A stretch of DNA of 64,000 bases from Diprion similis. Taxonomy: Eukaryota; Arthropoda; Insecta; Hymenoptera; Diprionidae. The stretch covers positions 6,269,501 through 6,333,500 of the forward strand of contig NC_060106.1 in NCBI RefSeq assembly GCF_021155765.1, read 5' to 3'. Positions 27,901 through 36,536 of this stretch are shown one piece after another. The notes under the pieces are model-generated. The model saw only the letters and a program-made list of their open reading frames with translations. It was not told the origin of the DNA and made no database searches. The position numbers and the translations under genes are program-made. Numbering within the stretch: position 1 is the stretch's first letter; the number at the start of each line of letters is the position of its first letter.

Positions 27901-28273
27901 GAAGAAATCAAGTCAAGTGTGATCATAAGTGGCTAAAAGTGAGAAAAGTGACTTGCTACCAGCCTTGTAATAAATAAAGATAGTGAAGTTTCTAACGAAA
28001 CTGGACAATTCACTTTTGTTGATTGCGTACCTTTATACTGAGAAGTTTAAAGCTAAGGCTGGTGCTAGTGGGTACTGGACTCAAGTCACACCGAAGTCTT
28101 CTATGAGACCTTTCTACAACTCGTAGATCGTCGTCCGGCTCCGATTGACACGGAATGGAAAAATTGTTGCGTTCTAAAGTGTTTGAACGCAATAAGGATA
28201 TATCTTCGCTGTTGTTGCGGTTATTGTTGGTCACCGGACTCGATGTTTTTCTCTCATTACAGCATCTCGGCAT
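1..28273 (-). CDS. Wnk: Wnk serine/threonine kinase gene (18 coding exons seen, 3' end beyond window)
   Basis: WNK kinases sense chloride and osmotic state and phosphorylate SPAK/OSR1-type kinases (Fray in flies), which control cation-chloride cotransporters. Exons in coding order: 28031-28273, 26007-26179, 22917-23205, 20374-20629, 18700-20015, 17599-17771, 16808-17186, 14164-16613, 12911-13136, 12570-12767, 12042-12116, 7319-10020, 6651-7020, 5514-5666, 4116-4460, 3677-3884, 3153-3244 and 1-2352. Every junction is phase-consistent and they sum to 12000 nt (4000 codons) with no stop. Diagnostic residues: the catalytic Lys sits in the glycine loop (about K739, GSFKTVY) and Cys replaces the usual beta3 Lys (about C756, VAWCELQ), which defines WNKs. 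HRDLK is at about 853-857 and DLGL at about 874-877. The identity is certain; the inclusion of every small exon in one transcript is inferred. Confidence 0.95.
3153..3244 (-). CDS. Wnk: Wnk coding exon 17
   Basis: The acceptor TTTTTCAG|GT follows a T-rich tract and completes a Cys codon; the donor is GAG|GTAAAC, phase 0. It encodes [13 protein letters not shown] and a Ser/Thr-rich end. Open in the required frame only; no domain. Confidence 0.7.
3677..3884 (-). CDS. Wnk: Wnk coding exon 16 (two RFxV motifs)
   Basis: The acceptor is CTTCACAG|CAA (phase 0); the donor CAGT|GTAAGT leaves one base. It encodes [12 protein letters not shown] and, about 45 residues later, [12 protein letters not shown]. 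Both contain RFxV docking motifs for SPAK/OSR1-type kinases, and a Gln/Arg-rich segment lies between them. Confidence 0.85.
4116..4460 (-). CDS. Wnk: Wnk coding exon 15 (HQ-type coiled coil)
   Basis: 115 codons, phase 0 at both ends. It begins [10 protein letters not shown] and contains [17 protein letters not shown], a coiled coil ending in the His-rich HQ-like motif of WNKs, then a Pro/Val-rich linker. The donor is non-canonical, GAG|GCAAGT (a GC-AG intron), chosen because it is the only site that joins in phase to the next exon and it matches the strong GC-donor consensus. Confidence 0.8.
5514..5666 (-). CDS. Wnk: Wnk coding exon 14 (51-codon cassette)
   Basis: The acceptor is GACTCAG|GGA and the donor ACA|GTGAGT, phase 0 at both ends, open throughout. 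It encodes [24 protein letters not shown] and AVPATTQT; no domain is recognised. Being symmetrical it can be skipped without a frameshift. It was found from splice signals, not from an ATG-initiated ORF. Confidence 0.7.
6651..7020 (-). CDS. Wnk: Wnk coding exon 13 (coiled-coil segment)
   Basis: The acceptor CTACCAG|G completes an Arg codon; the donor is TTA|GTGAGT, phase 0. It encodes two short heptad-like stretches, [12 protein letters not shown] and LQQKLANIG, typical of the coiled-coil/HQ portion of WNKs, separated by Ser/Pro/His-rich linkers. Confidence 0.85.
7137..7310. repeat. Long intronic hairpin with a CA/TA microsatellite loop
   Basis: Two arms of about 68 bp (7137-7204 and 7242-7310) are inverted copies at roughly 90% identity, judged by eye. 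The loop (7205-7241) is (CA)n followed by (TA)n. The element lies in the intron between Wnk exons 12 and 13, and its outer end is 8 nt from the donor of exon 12. It could be a foldback transposon remnant. Confidence 0.9.
7319..10020 (-). CDS. Wnk: Wnk coding exon 12 (large Gln-rich exon)
   Basis: 900 codons between TTTTCAG|AGA and AG|GTAATG. It is low in complexity: Gln, Asn, His and Val dominate with short Q runs. Near its start [12 protein letters not shown] contains an RFxV motif, the docking site used by SPAK/OSR1 (Fray) CCT domains. No folded domain is seen. The ORF is uninterrupted, so it is under coding constraint despite its repetitive nature. The donor is followed 8 nt later by a long hairpin. 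Confidence 0.93.
10021..12041. other. Wnk intron between the microexon and the large Gln-rich exon
   Basis: AT-rich sequence. Plus- and minus-strand ORFs here are short and not conserved-looking. I saw no further exon with both splice sites and correct phase. Confidence 0.5.
12042..12116 (-). CDS. Wnk: Wnk microexon (75 or 72 nt) with a tandem acceptor
   Basis: This small exon lies inside the 2.5-kb intron between exon 10 and the large Gln-rich exon. The acceptor reads ACGCAGCAG (a NAGNAG site), allowing a 75-nt or 72-nt exon, both divisible by three. The donor is TCG|GTGAGT. The peptide reads [21 protein letters not shown], minus its last residue 20 long, strongly basic and serine-rich, with no stop in phase 0, which is the phase required by both neighbours. 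The match of three splice signals and phase makes a real exon likely; whether it is constitutive is unknown. Confidence 0.75.
12570..12767 (-). CDS. Wnk: Wnk coding exon 10 (CCT-like domain 2, second half)
   Basis: 66 codons, phase 0 at both ends. It starts after TTCTAG with [10 protein letters not shown] and continues [12 protein letters not shown], the helical end of the CCT-like domain, then a basic linker [10 protein letters not shown]. The donor is AAG|GTAAAT. Confidence 0.9.
12911..13136 (-). CDS. Wnk: Wnk coding exon 9 (CCT-like domain 2, first half)
   Basis: The acceptor AATAG|A completes a Gly codon; the donor is TTG|GTGAGT, phase 0. It encodes a basic stretch [12 protein letters not shown] and the beta strands of the second CCT-like fold, including [12 protein letters not shown] and VDIANNL. 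In mammals the second CCT-like domain takes part in WNK interactions. Confidence 0.92.
13137..14163. other. Wnk intron between exons 8 and 9
   Basis: AT-rich non-coding sequence; I see nothing else in it. Confidence 0.5.
14164..16613 (-). CDS. Wnk: Wnk coding exon 8 (end of kinase, CCT-like domain 1, Gln-rich region)
   Basis: It starts [15 protein letters not shown] (end of kinase C-lobe, through LLNHEFF), then an OSR1-C/CCT-like autoinhibitory domain of about 90 residues with [12 protein letters not shown] and IQFDFVM, then an acidic/basic coiled coil (about 1065-1080). The remainder, about 650 residues, is Gln-rich. It includes a pure run of about 23 Gln at 15890-15960, mostly CAG codons, and a hexapeptide repeat array at about 14937-15340. 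The donor GG|GTAAAT is phase 2. Confidence 0.95.
16808..17186 (-). CDS. Wnk: Wnk coding exon 7 (kinase catalytic and activation loops)
   Basis: It contains the catalytic loop HRDLKCDN, the DLGL motif and the activation segment [12 protein letters not shown]. In WNK1 the DLGL leucines bind the inhibitory chloride ion and the SFAKS serines are autophosphorylated; both are present here. APE and the C-lobe [14 protein letters not shown] follow. The acceptor ACCCAG|G and donor TCG|GTAATT agree in phase with their neighbours. Confidence 0.96.
17599..17771 (-). CDS. Wnk: Wnk coding exon 6 (kinase N-lobe)
   Basis: It starts after TTCTCAG with [12 protein letters not shown] and includes [19 protein letters not shown] (helix C with its conserved Glu) and the hinge region [10 protein letters not shown]. 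The donor AC|GTGAGC is phase 2. Near-identical to the animal WNK consensus. Confidence 0.95.
18700..20015 (-). CDS. Wnk: Wnk coding exon 5 (disordered region and kinase N-lobe start)
   Basis: 438 codons. The first 400 or so are Ser/Lys/Glu-rich with repeated short RK-x-S-x-ES motifs (for example [14 protein letters not shown]), likely phosphorylation sites. Residues from about 728 start the kinase domain: [13 protein letters not shown] with the WNK-specific catalytic Lys, then VAVAWCELQ with Cys at the usual Lys position. The donor CAG|GTGCAG is weak but its placement matches the family exactly. An RFVT motif (near 19250-19270) resembles, but does not match, RFx[VI]. Confidence 0.92.
20374..20629 (-). 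CDS. Wnk: Wnk coding exon 4
   Basis: The acceptor is TTATTAG|ATA, phase 0. The donor CCAG|GTACCA leaves one base, which joins the next exon to make Gly. It encodes a Ser/Thr-rich disordered segment with a basic CKRQTRTSR patch. Exons 4 and 5 meet at CAGGTACCA repeated on both sides, so the exact junction could slide without changing the protein. Confidence 0.8.
20630..22916. other. Wnk intron between exons 3 and 4
   Basis: About 2.3 kb of AT-rich sequence without a credible exon, RNA gene or repeat that I could recognise. Confidence 0.5.
22917..23205 (-). CDS. Wnk: Wnk coding exon 3 (Gly/His-rich)
   Basis: The acceptor TTTTTAG|G completes the split Arg codon from exon 2; the donor is AAG|GTTAGT. 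The exon is strikingly GC-rich against AT-rich introns. It encodes a Gly/Val-rich stretch, then alternating His-Asn residues and a basic RRQRK patch. No domain is recognised. Confidence 0.8.
23206..26006. other. Wnk intron between exons 2 and 3
   Basis: About 2.8 kb, AT-rich with several A or T homopolymers. Short ORFs (for example 25012-25224 minus) lack suitable splice sites and phase. Confidence 0.5.
26007..26179 (-). CDS. Wnk: Wnk coding exon 2 (polyglycine)
   Basis: The acceptor is CTTTTCAG|GGT and the donor is AG|GTACAA; it starts in phase 0 and ends with two bases of an Arg codon. It encodes a run of about nine Gly followed by a basic KESKKK patch and an SRQDR end. The glycine run is a trinucleotide repeat seen as (CCA/CCT)n on the plus strand at about 26094-26130. 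Confidence 0.8.
26180..28030. other. Wnk intron between exons 1 and 2
   Basis: AT-rich, with no recognised feature. Confidence 0.5.
28031..28273 (-). CDS. Wnk: Wnk coding exon 1 (start codon)
   Basis: It encodes 81 residues starting MPRCCNERK. The ATG at 28273-28271 is chosen because the frame upstream reaches a stop (TAA) without another ATG. The donor is AAG|GTACGC, phase 0. The peptide is Ser/Asn/Arg-rich and has no recognised domain. The 5'UTR acceptor upstream is unclear; a TAG at about 28350 is possible. Confidence 0.75.
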
Positions 28274-31200
28274 TGCACGTACACAACCAACTTGAAAAGG
28301 AATTGGTTCTATCCTATGTTCTCCCCCTTCCAAATTTTACGTTGGACAGCTACCAAAAGATTTCAGATATTTCATCCGTTATAATTTTCTTTCTTACTTG
28401 CTCTGTCTTTCCCAACCAAAAATTAAAAAACTATGGGAGCGTAGTAATTGTTCTCCAAATCAATTTGAAAATTTCAAATAGCTTCTCTTTGTGTCTACAG
28501 ATAATTACTTCTAATTGCAACAATTCTTTAGAACAAAACTATATATTCCCTGACTGTATTTTTACTGAAGAAGAAAAAAAGGAAATCTCTTTAGTTCGCA
28601 GGTGTATTCACTCTTTTTGTTTTGAAAACTATAATTACACGTGTTCCCTATCCAATGAAAGTCTGCCCAGTTTATGAAATATTTTTTAAGATTGGATTAT
28701 TTACTCATTCAATTCCAGGTCGATATTTACACTTCTTTTAGCCCAAGTTTTATGCCAAGTCCAATCCAGGTGTTCCAAAAATAACAATCGCCGAAACTCT
28801 GAACTGCGTAGTATTCTTCAATCGACAATCATACGTCAAATAAGACATCACACTTTTTGTAACACTGAGCCTAGTCATTTAATGCAATGAAATTTATGTA
28901 TTTTATTTTAGTATTTATATTACGTTATTGATCGTTGAATGTCAAAGGTTATTTCTCCTTTATGTTGAATTGATGGATTACTAAAAATACGTTCAAAAGA
29001 TATATTAATTTGATGAATCTAAGTTTATTTAAATTCGAATTACTAAAATTAAGTTGACATTATTTAGTTTTAGTAATTTTGGTGGATTTTTTTTATTCAA
29101 ACCAAATGAAAAGGTTGATAAGATTTTTTGCAAAAAAGAAATTTAAATGTTCTCGTTAGTAATGCGTTCCTCAACTGTTTGAATTTTTTTTATATCTTGA
29201 GTGATGATTCGGAAATGATTGTCAAATTTTTAGTGATACTATCGAGCACGGAGTAAATGACGAACGATATTAATTGTAAATTGGTTGGAATCGTCGTCGT
29301 TGTTGGTTGTTGTGGACTGTAGGTAAAGACGATGTGGTGCTCAGTTGATTTCTGCTTTCGATTTTTTCTTGCCTCTGCAGCTCCTCGTCATATTCTTTTC
29401 GCTAACATTCTGTCCAACATAAAAACCGTACAATATGATAAGAATTTATCGATTATCTTATTACATAATTTTTATTACACTAATCTAGAAAATTGACTCC
29501 AAATAAATAAATAAACTCGTGTGTCAAAGAGCAACTTCTCTCATATCGGTTTGAAATTATGACCATATTACGAATTTTCTTTCCTCATTTTCATATTTTT
29601 AATTATTGACTGGACTTGGAGGAAACATTACACTCGAAGTATCTCAAAACTCACTATTGCTCGAAATGGGAAAAGCACTTGGTCGTAGGCAACGAGGTTG
29701 AATTGAGTAATGTTAACGTCACCAAACATCAGAAAGCAATTCATTATTTTACAATTTCAGAATGACTTTCAAGGAGTTGGCTTTTGCAAAATATGGGTAT
29801 GTGTGATTCAGTATGGTTGCGAAGTAATGATTTTTCCTCAACATGCATCGTTACAACAACGTTACTAACTGCAACCGCATTGTAGGCACTATTCCAAATT
29901 GATACAGAGAGTTGTGCTTTCGAACCGATTTTTTTTTTAATCCAACAGAAGTTAATTTCACGTAGTCTCCGGTAAAATTGACTCGAACCTATTTTCAGTG
30001 CCATCCTAACTAATCCATCATAAAAGATTTAAGTATTCACATTGGAAAAGTTAAAATTATCACATTTGAAAAACTCGAAACATGGATAACTAGGTTGAAT
30101 TCTATATTGGCTATTCGTTCAACCAGTATTTCACAATATAATTTCAATAAAATCCATAAGTTATTACTTTATTTACTGTAACTGTTACATCACGGATCGA
30201 GCAAATATATAATATAATGCTCCTCAATAGTATATGTATACAATATACAATAAACCCGTAAAATGTGATTTACCACGTGAAACACAAGGTGAGAATAAAG
30301 GAATTTCTAATAAAAAAAGACGTTAATCTTTTTTAAACTTTATAATGCTTTCTTCAAACTGTCTTTACAACTTTCCATTGGAAAGTTATGCAATGTAGAA
30401 AAATATGAGTGCTGTTTCACTCGTTATTTAAATGAAAAGACTGTAAGTCAATTCAAAACGTAGATTACAAGATATTGAAGCTTGGATTTTGGAATAACAG
30501 ATTTAAGTTATAGGAGTGAAAAACAAATATTATGTTTTTGAACACCTTAATCACACACTGACTGAGTACACTGTTTATTCATTTCTGGCCAACTAAATCA
30601 CTACTAAATTGTCACATATCTTGACAGTGAAGATATCATAATCTTTATGGAAAAATTGAAAAAATATGTGTCTACACCTGGATATTTACTGTTTAGTTTT
30701 CTAGAACTGGACAATTAATCATCCAAATATTTCGATATCCACAGTTTTACTGCCAGGATTTTTCCTTTTTCCTTATAATAGTGCATATATGAAAAGAAAT
30801 TTAATCTTAAATTGAGATAAGTCTACGATAGAAATTTATAACTGAGTTCAATCGGTATGTCACATCTGTAGTCAAGAATTGAAATATTTATTGCGAATTT
30901 ATTTTTCAACTAAATAACCAACGATCTATAAAAAATAAACAAAATACTAGCATTTGACTAGCAGAAAATGAAACAAATAATTCAATTACCTTAATAATGT
31001 TAATAATGATACCTTCAAGGTTCAAGTTATTGGGTTTCAAATTTGTTGCAATCCTAAGAGGTATTGTTTTAATCAAATTTGATTTAACCGACTTTCACTG
31101 CACCTTCCAAATCTATATTTCACAATTTTTCTGTTTTGAAACTACTTTGATTAGTACGATCACTTGATCGTACACATGTAGAACATCACGAGTTTTAGAG

Positions 31201-32572
31201 TGTATCTGCATTGAAAAGTCAGAGTATGTAAATAAAAGAAAGCTTGACCTGCCAAATTATAGTCACATTAATAGAAAATTGCACAAAAGCTTCAAAGACA
31301 TAAATAGATAGGAAGACCAGTGGCAATGGTCTTTCCTTTGCCCGATCGTACCAGTTAATTAAATGGCTCGGGTCACAAGCCTATATATCCGCATGTATTA
31401 TATATTGCAGTAAGTACAAGATGTTCTGACAAGATAGCCATACATGCCAGTTCTTATTAGGTAATGTGCCCTAGGTATAGTCATGGACTATACGATATAG
31501 CACGTAACGTAGTTTAAATATTGAATTATAAATGTCGTTTAAATATACCTATAAAGGTTATATTTAATATTATATACGTGTATGTGTTGTATATGCATAC
31601 ATGTAATACAACAGTGTGACAGACATACGCCTTCCGCTTGATAATTTCAAGGTATTAATTTGCATATTTATTTTTATCAAAGGCTAGCTGCCGTGAAATT
31701 CTTTGTAAGTCATTAAAAATCTATCATCTTTGTTATACTGTACGATGTTGTGTTATGTTATATTCTCTTTAGGATTTAATAAGCTATTTTAGTGATTAGT
31801 AAATTGACTAATCATCTCAACGGAATATATTGCATGTTTTAAATCTCGGCTTTGGTGTGGTTTTGAAAATTTGGTGAAAACTTTCCTAATGTAGATAAAA
31901 GTAAGTTGTAAAACTGTATAATGAATACGTACATACTTATAGACGTAGAAGAGGCAGAAATAATCACTGTTGAAGGGGTGCTGTGTAATTCAATTTGTAG
32001 CAAAGCGTGTAACACGACAACTCACCATTGTTAAAAGAATAAACGACAAATATCATCACTCGGTAAATAATAATGAAGTTTGAAAATTTTTGACAGATGT
32101 AGCAAGTGTCAAGGCTTTTGCATTCTCGTGCGTACTGCACGCGAGTGTGTGTACGTGCACATTCTAGTGACACACGTTCAAGAGTTAAAATCAACCACCC
32201 ACCAACACATCTCCGTCCCCGATGTGACATCTATCCCAAAAATATCGCGTCAGGGCGTATTTTACGCATTGTCTGACCCCAAAAATGCTCGGTAAATATT
32301 CGAAGTAGGGATACGTTTTGACGAGTCGTATATTTCCTAGGTATAACAATACTTTTGACTAATAAAAACGTCGAAAGGAGCAAGCGAGCATCGGTACTTG
32401 TCATGCAGAGATGCACGAGCGACAGGCACCTACACGACTGGCTTATCGGGAATAAATTAACCGCCTTTACCATTCTCATTGGCCTTCCAATCCTCTACAC
32501 ATATCCGTATAGTTTAAGCTCGTTGTTAATCAATTAACAACACTCCAGCTTTCTTAATTCACTCTTACTCAC
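28274..32572 (-). other. Wnk 5'UTR and probable first intron
   Basis: Upstream of the Wnk ATG the sequence is AT-rich. It holds one MITE-like copy (29696-29876) and a small hairpin at about 31309-31335 (ggaagacca / tggtctttcc). Two strong minus-strand donors, GTGAGT at about 32024 and GTGAGTAAG at 32572, could end alternative non-coding first exons; the matching acceptor near 28.35 kb is unproven. Confidence 0.35.
29696..29876. mobile_element. MITE-like element, copy 1
   Basis: Its ends are inverted: ggttgaattgagtaatgtta at the left and the complement of ggttgcagttagtaacgttg at the right. Internally the reverse strand has ggaaaaatcattacttcgc, which matches ggaaaaatcagttatttcgc in the copies at 61.6-62.0 kb. 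It has no coding capacity and is about 180 bp, as expected for a non-autonomous DNA transposon. Confidence 0.7.
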
Positions 32573-33060
32573 ATTTATTTTGCAGAAAATCACCCGACTA
32601 CACCCAAATCATCACCATTTTTTTTACTGCAAACTGCGCGCTCTCGCGGTACTATGCGAAACTCTCACTGGCGCCATTTAAACTTTTCGTTATTTTTTTT
32701 TGCTTTATCATTTGTTTTTCTTTCGTCTTTTTTTTCTTGCTCCACAGATATACCTGCTGTACGCATACGTACGTCGTACACGCACACAGAACCTAGCTAA
32801 TTTTAATCCAACCTAGTCATCAATGTTTTCTCCCGTTACGTCAAAACGTTGCTGTGTTGCTCGCTTCGTTGACAAATCAACAACGACGGAATTTCATCGG
32901 ACAATAGAATTACTCAATTACTTCTTACGTCCTACGCCATTGAAAATCGAAATTTTTTCACAAGTACGAACGTCGACGGTACCACTGATCTGACGATACC
33001 GAGCCGAGTTAAGAAAAATAAAACGAATCGCGACCAGTCGCGACGCTAATACATACTCGG
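32573..33060. promoter_or_regulatory. Probable promoter/first-exon region between Wnk and the C3orf18-like gene
   Basis: This stretch is richer in GC and CpG than its surroundings (for example gcgcgctctcgcgg near 32634-32650 and cgcgaccagtcgcgacg near 33028). It lies between two divergently transcribed genes, and a strong minus-strand donor GTGAGTAAG sits at 32572. A shared promoter is inferred; no TATA box or initiator is clear. Confidence 0.4.
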
Positions 33061-33061
33061 T

Positions 33062-33394
33062 TCATGCTTGCCTGCTTGATCGTTCTGGCAAAGATTTTAC
33101 CCACGGTTTCGCCTCGTTGGTAATCAACGGAAACGTCAAAATGTCATAACACGTCTGTCTCCCGAACTTCCTCATTACGAAGCATGCACTCGTCTCCAGT
33201 ATTGTAAATAAAAAGCATAAAATAATGAAAATAGTCATGTTTCGAATGTGAATCAAGTCGTCCCATTCTGTTCTTGCTTTTGTTGTTAACCTCAAACGAA
33301 ACTCGTCACTTTCATCAAAACAGGTATAAAGCAATCCGTAGTTTATACCTACTGCGTTTCTTAATACAAAAGTATATAGAAAAGATATTTTCAC
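33062..33394 (-). other. Open frame with a membrane segment, status uncertain
   Basis: An open frame of about 110 codons overlaps the putative shared promoter. It has no early ATG; the first is at MTIFIILCFLF, which begins a single hydrophobic segment, followed by a basic/Cys-containing tail ending SRQA. Composition is protein-like, but I do not recognise it and see no supporting splice pattern. It could be chance. Confidence 0.2.
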
Positions 33395-33571
33395 TTCGCA
33401 TAATTAGTGAATGATAATCTCAAATCAACAATCATTTGTTATTCGCCAGTAAGCAACAGAGCTTGTATAAACTACATTGTATAACCTACTACTGTGCACC
33501 TTTTCTCACACTGTACCTACTTTTACAATCGTAAATTTCTTCAAGCCGTCTTTTATGATACAGATAAAGTC

Positions 33572-34965
33572 ATGGTGGATTCAGGTACATCTGACAACTC
33601 TACATTTCCGTCAACTCTGCTGAATAACTTGTCAAGTTTATCTTGGGAATCTACATCCGCTTTCTACGATGTTACAAACGAAAGTACATCGACAGAGTTT
33701 CCAGAACAAATTGAAACCGAAATGTCAACAAGTATAGTAAATACCAGCAGAATGACTGATATCATCGAAAATCTGACCAAAGCTATTGATAGTGCAACAA
33801 ACTCTACCCAATCTTCCTCCATTGATTCAACCACCAAAGGTACTATCTGCTCCACGACAGAAGACCCATTCGATGAATTTGGACCCCCCGAAGGAGTCCA
33901 GTATATTTTTGTTCCTTTAGGAGTTATGATCTTCGTTGTAATACTATCTGCTGTGGTAAGGATCTTATTGAAAATTGTTACAGTGGTGTATGACCCTATT
34001 TTATTAAAAATTTGACTATCTTGCGGTGGAAGAAATGGATGGAATCACTATACGATGCTTTAATTTATACACAGTAAATCACCAGCTCCTAGATGAATTT
34101 TAACTGGATTAGTCTTCGATTGAGAATGATTTATTTATCTAGGTTACCAATTCGACCAAACATTAAGGGAAAATTATTCCATGCTGATGACACAACGCAA
34201 GGTAGCTCGCTTTCAACCAATTCTTTCCCGAGCCAAGCATTAAATTTGCAAGTTTTGCCCAAGAGGTGACCCAAATATATCTTTCATCTTCAAAATGTAA
34301 CCCATGTAATGTTGCCTTCAAAAATGAGCACTTAGGCAATAAATCATCAAATCGTTCTGGTACGATTTTGGGCAGCAATATCACAGTGCTAAAGACTTAA
34401 AGTTTGGGAAACACTGCACATAATGAGTTAATCATGTAGAAAAAATGTACAGTTCACTGATAACATTTTCACAAATGTGTTAGTATTTTTGACAAATTAA
34501 TAGGTAGACATCTGTTTTGTACGTCAAAAATCTGACTGAAATTTCCATCTAGTTTTTACATAGACATTTTGGCCGATGTGGCATCGTGCAGAAATAAGAA
34601 TATACTGTTCCATCAAGAATGGTCATAGATTGATTTTCATGGATATTCCACAAAGACTTGAAATTACAAGCAATCTAACATTATTTGCTCGTTTATAGGT
34701 ATTAATTATATCTCGAAAGCGTAAATTGGAACGATTGAGACACAGATTAATGCCGTTATACAATTTTGATCCTGGGGAAGAAGGAGAAGATGATTGGGAA
34801 ACTGAGCTGTTAGATGAGAATTTCGATACTCGTCAAAAGAGAGTAAGCAGAAGTTATAAATAAACATGTGCATAAATTGTTTAATAAAAATGAAACGATT
34901 GTTTCCAGCAAGGCTACCAATCAATGGACACGGAAGAAAATGCAGAACTGTTCAGCAGCCGCTGA
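33572..34965 (+). CDS. C3orf18-like small single-pass membrane protein (three exons)
   Basis: Exons 33572-33955, 34699-34842 and 34909-34965, all phase 0, encode 194 residues. ATG 33572 is used because the upstream frame offers only non-ATG starts. The N-terminal ~105 residues are Ser/Thr-rich with several N-glycosylation sequons and no signal peptide, so a type III topology is inferred. A hydrophobic segment lies at about 111-132, followed by RKRKLERLRHRLMPLYNFDP and an acidic tail. That juxtamembrane LRHxLMPxYNFDP block matches vertebrate C3orf18, whose function is unknown to me. Donors are GTG|GTAAGG and AGA|GTAAGC; acceptors are TTATAG and TTCCAG. Confidence 0.85.
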
Positions 34966-36536
34966 AGGATTCGTATTATTTGAAAGCAAAATAATACTTT
35001 AAAATAATCATGATCATTGTTACTACGCAATAGTATTCACTCGATATTAATTATATACATGTACATATGTACATGTAACAAAAGAATCCAATCTAGTAAA
35101 GAATCTTAATCGTATTAATAGGTAGAGACGTTCATTTCAAAGGCAGCAGCTGAAGCAAGTTTTCTCATTTGAATCTGAGCTCTGTAATTTATAGATATTT
35201 AGAAACCTTTAAAAAATTCACTTGCGCGTATTTATCACCATTCTATTCATTTTAAATTGCAACACGTGATATAGATCGTTAAGTATTTTAGCACCTATTC
35301 ATCACACTTGACATTAATATGAACGTTTACTCAAAGCGATTATTAATTATAATTAGTATTATTTTAGTTGCTTAGCGTATCGAAAAGTTTTACTCAGTAC
35401 ATACAGCATTAACGTGTAAATGTATAGTAGCATTAATCACTGCTACGTGCAATCAGCCAAAGATAATCTAACTTTTATATTGTTCGTAAATATATTGCAA
35501 TATTATGAATATCAAAGAATACAGCGTTGGCGCTGTATGAATAAAAATGATCTAGTCCATAGTATGTAATATAGTAAAATCAAATGTGAACGATGTCTGC
35601 TGACATATTTGAAGTATATCGATTTCAGTATTATCTATTAATAATAGTTAATAGCCCACACTAATTAAGTAACTTACGTATCCTATTATGCCCACTTATT
35701 TTTGCATAATAAAATGCACAAACGATTTCCCCTAGTTGTTCTCTGTAGTTAATACCTGCATGTAAATCCTTTTGCTTTTCATTAATTAGGCACACAGGTG
35801 GGATATAAACTCACTAACACAAAGGTGAGGACTCCTGAAAAGGAATAAATTTGTATAAGTTATTTTGTTTATAGTTTATTTGATACAAATTTGACATTCA
35901 CACAGTGTATGTTTAATCAGAAATAAGATTTTGTTGTTTGACATTGTGGCAATACTTTCTGCATCGTTACACATGGAAAGTATTCCACCAGGTTTGTGGA
36001 TATTCAGTGATTACGAAGTTAGTTGCTTCTTATACTTCGGAGCAGAGTCATTTTTACTTAGAATATTAATATATAGAAGTGCCATAAGGTAATATAATCG
36101 TACTTTGACGATACTAAAAACCATATTTAAAAATGAAATTGGGTCTTACAGTACAGATAAACCCGGGCTTAGATGCCTAGTCTTAAACGTTTGTTCACAT
36201 TTTCAATATTTAGTAATAAATCAAAACGCGTCTAAACACTAAAAAATACATTACATACGGTTTATACAAGTAGTGTTCTTTGAAAGCTTGGCTTCTCAAA
36301 TAACTTCCGTTAGCCTTTTCATTTTCTTATTTTTCTTATTTTTTTTTTTTTTGTTTTACTTTTTTAAAACTTTTTCTCTACCTCTTTTTGTTATTAAATT
36401 CGGAATATTATGAATTTCGGTGTCACTTGGCGTGAGCTTTCAACGAATTATGGAATTGTAAAACTTAAAATAAAGGAACGAGGATTTTTTTCAAGGGTAT
36501 CTGAGAATGAATGAAAGCTAGGGTGACTCAGCTACT
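34966..36536. other. 3'UTRs of two converging genes
   Basis: AT-rich sequence between the stop of the C3orf18-like gene and the stop of the HMGA-like gene. Minus-strand AATAAA (TTTATT on plus, about 35876-35881) could end the HMGA-like transcript. A long T tract lies near 36340-36352. Confidence 0.4.
35538..35544 (+). terminator. Candidate poly(A) signal of the C3orf18-like gene
   Basis: AATAAA in the context tgaataaaaatg, about 570 nt after the stop. A second AATAAA lies at about 35707-35712. Confidence 0.4.

Noticed and set aside
28183-28677. Plus-strand ORF of 164 codons
   Set aside because: It is antisense to Wnk exon 1 and its 5'UTR; composition looks random.
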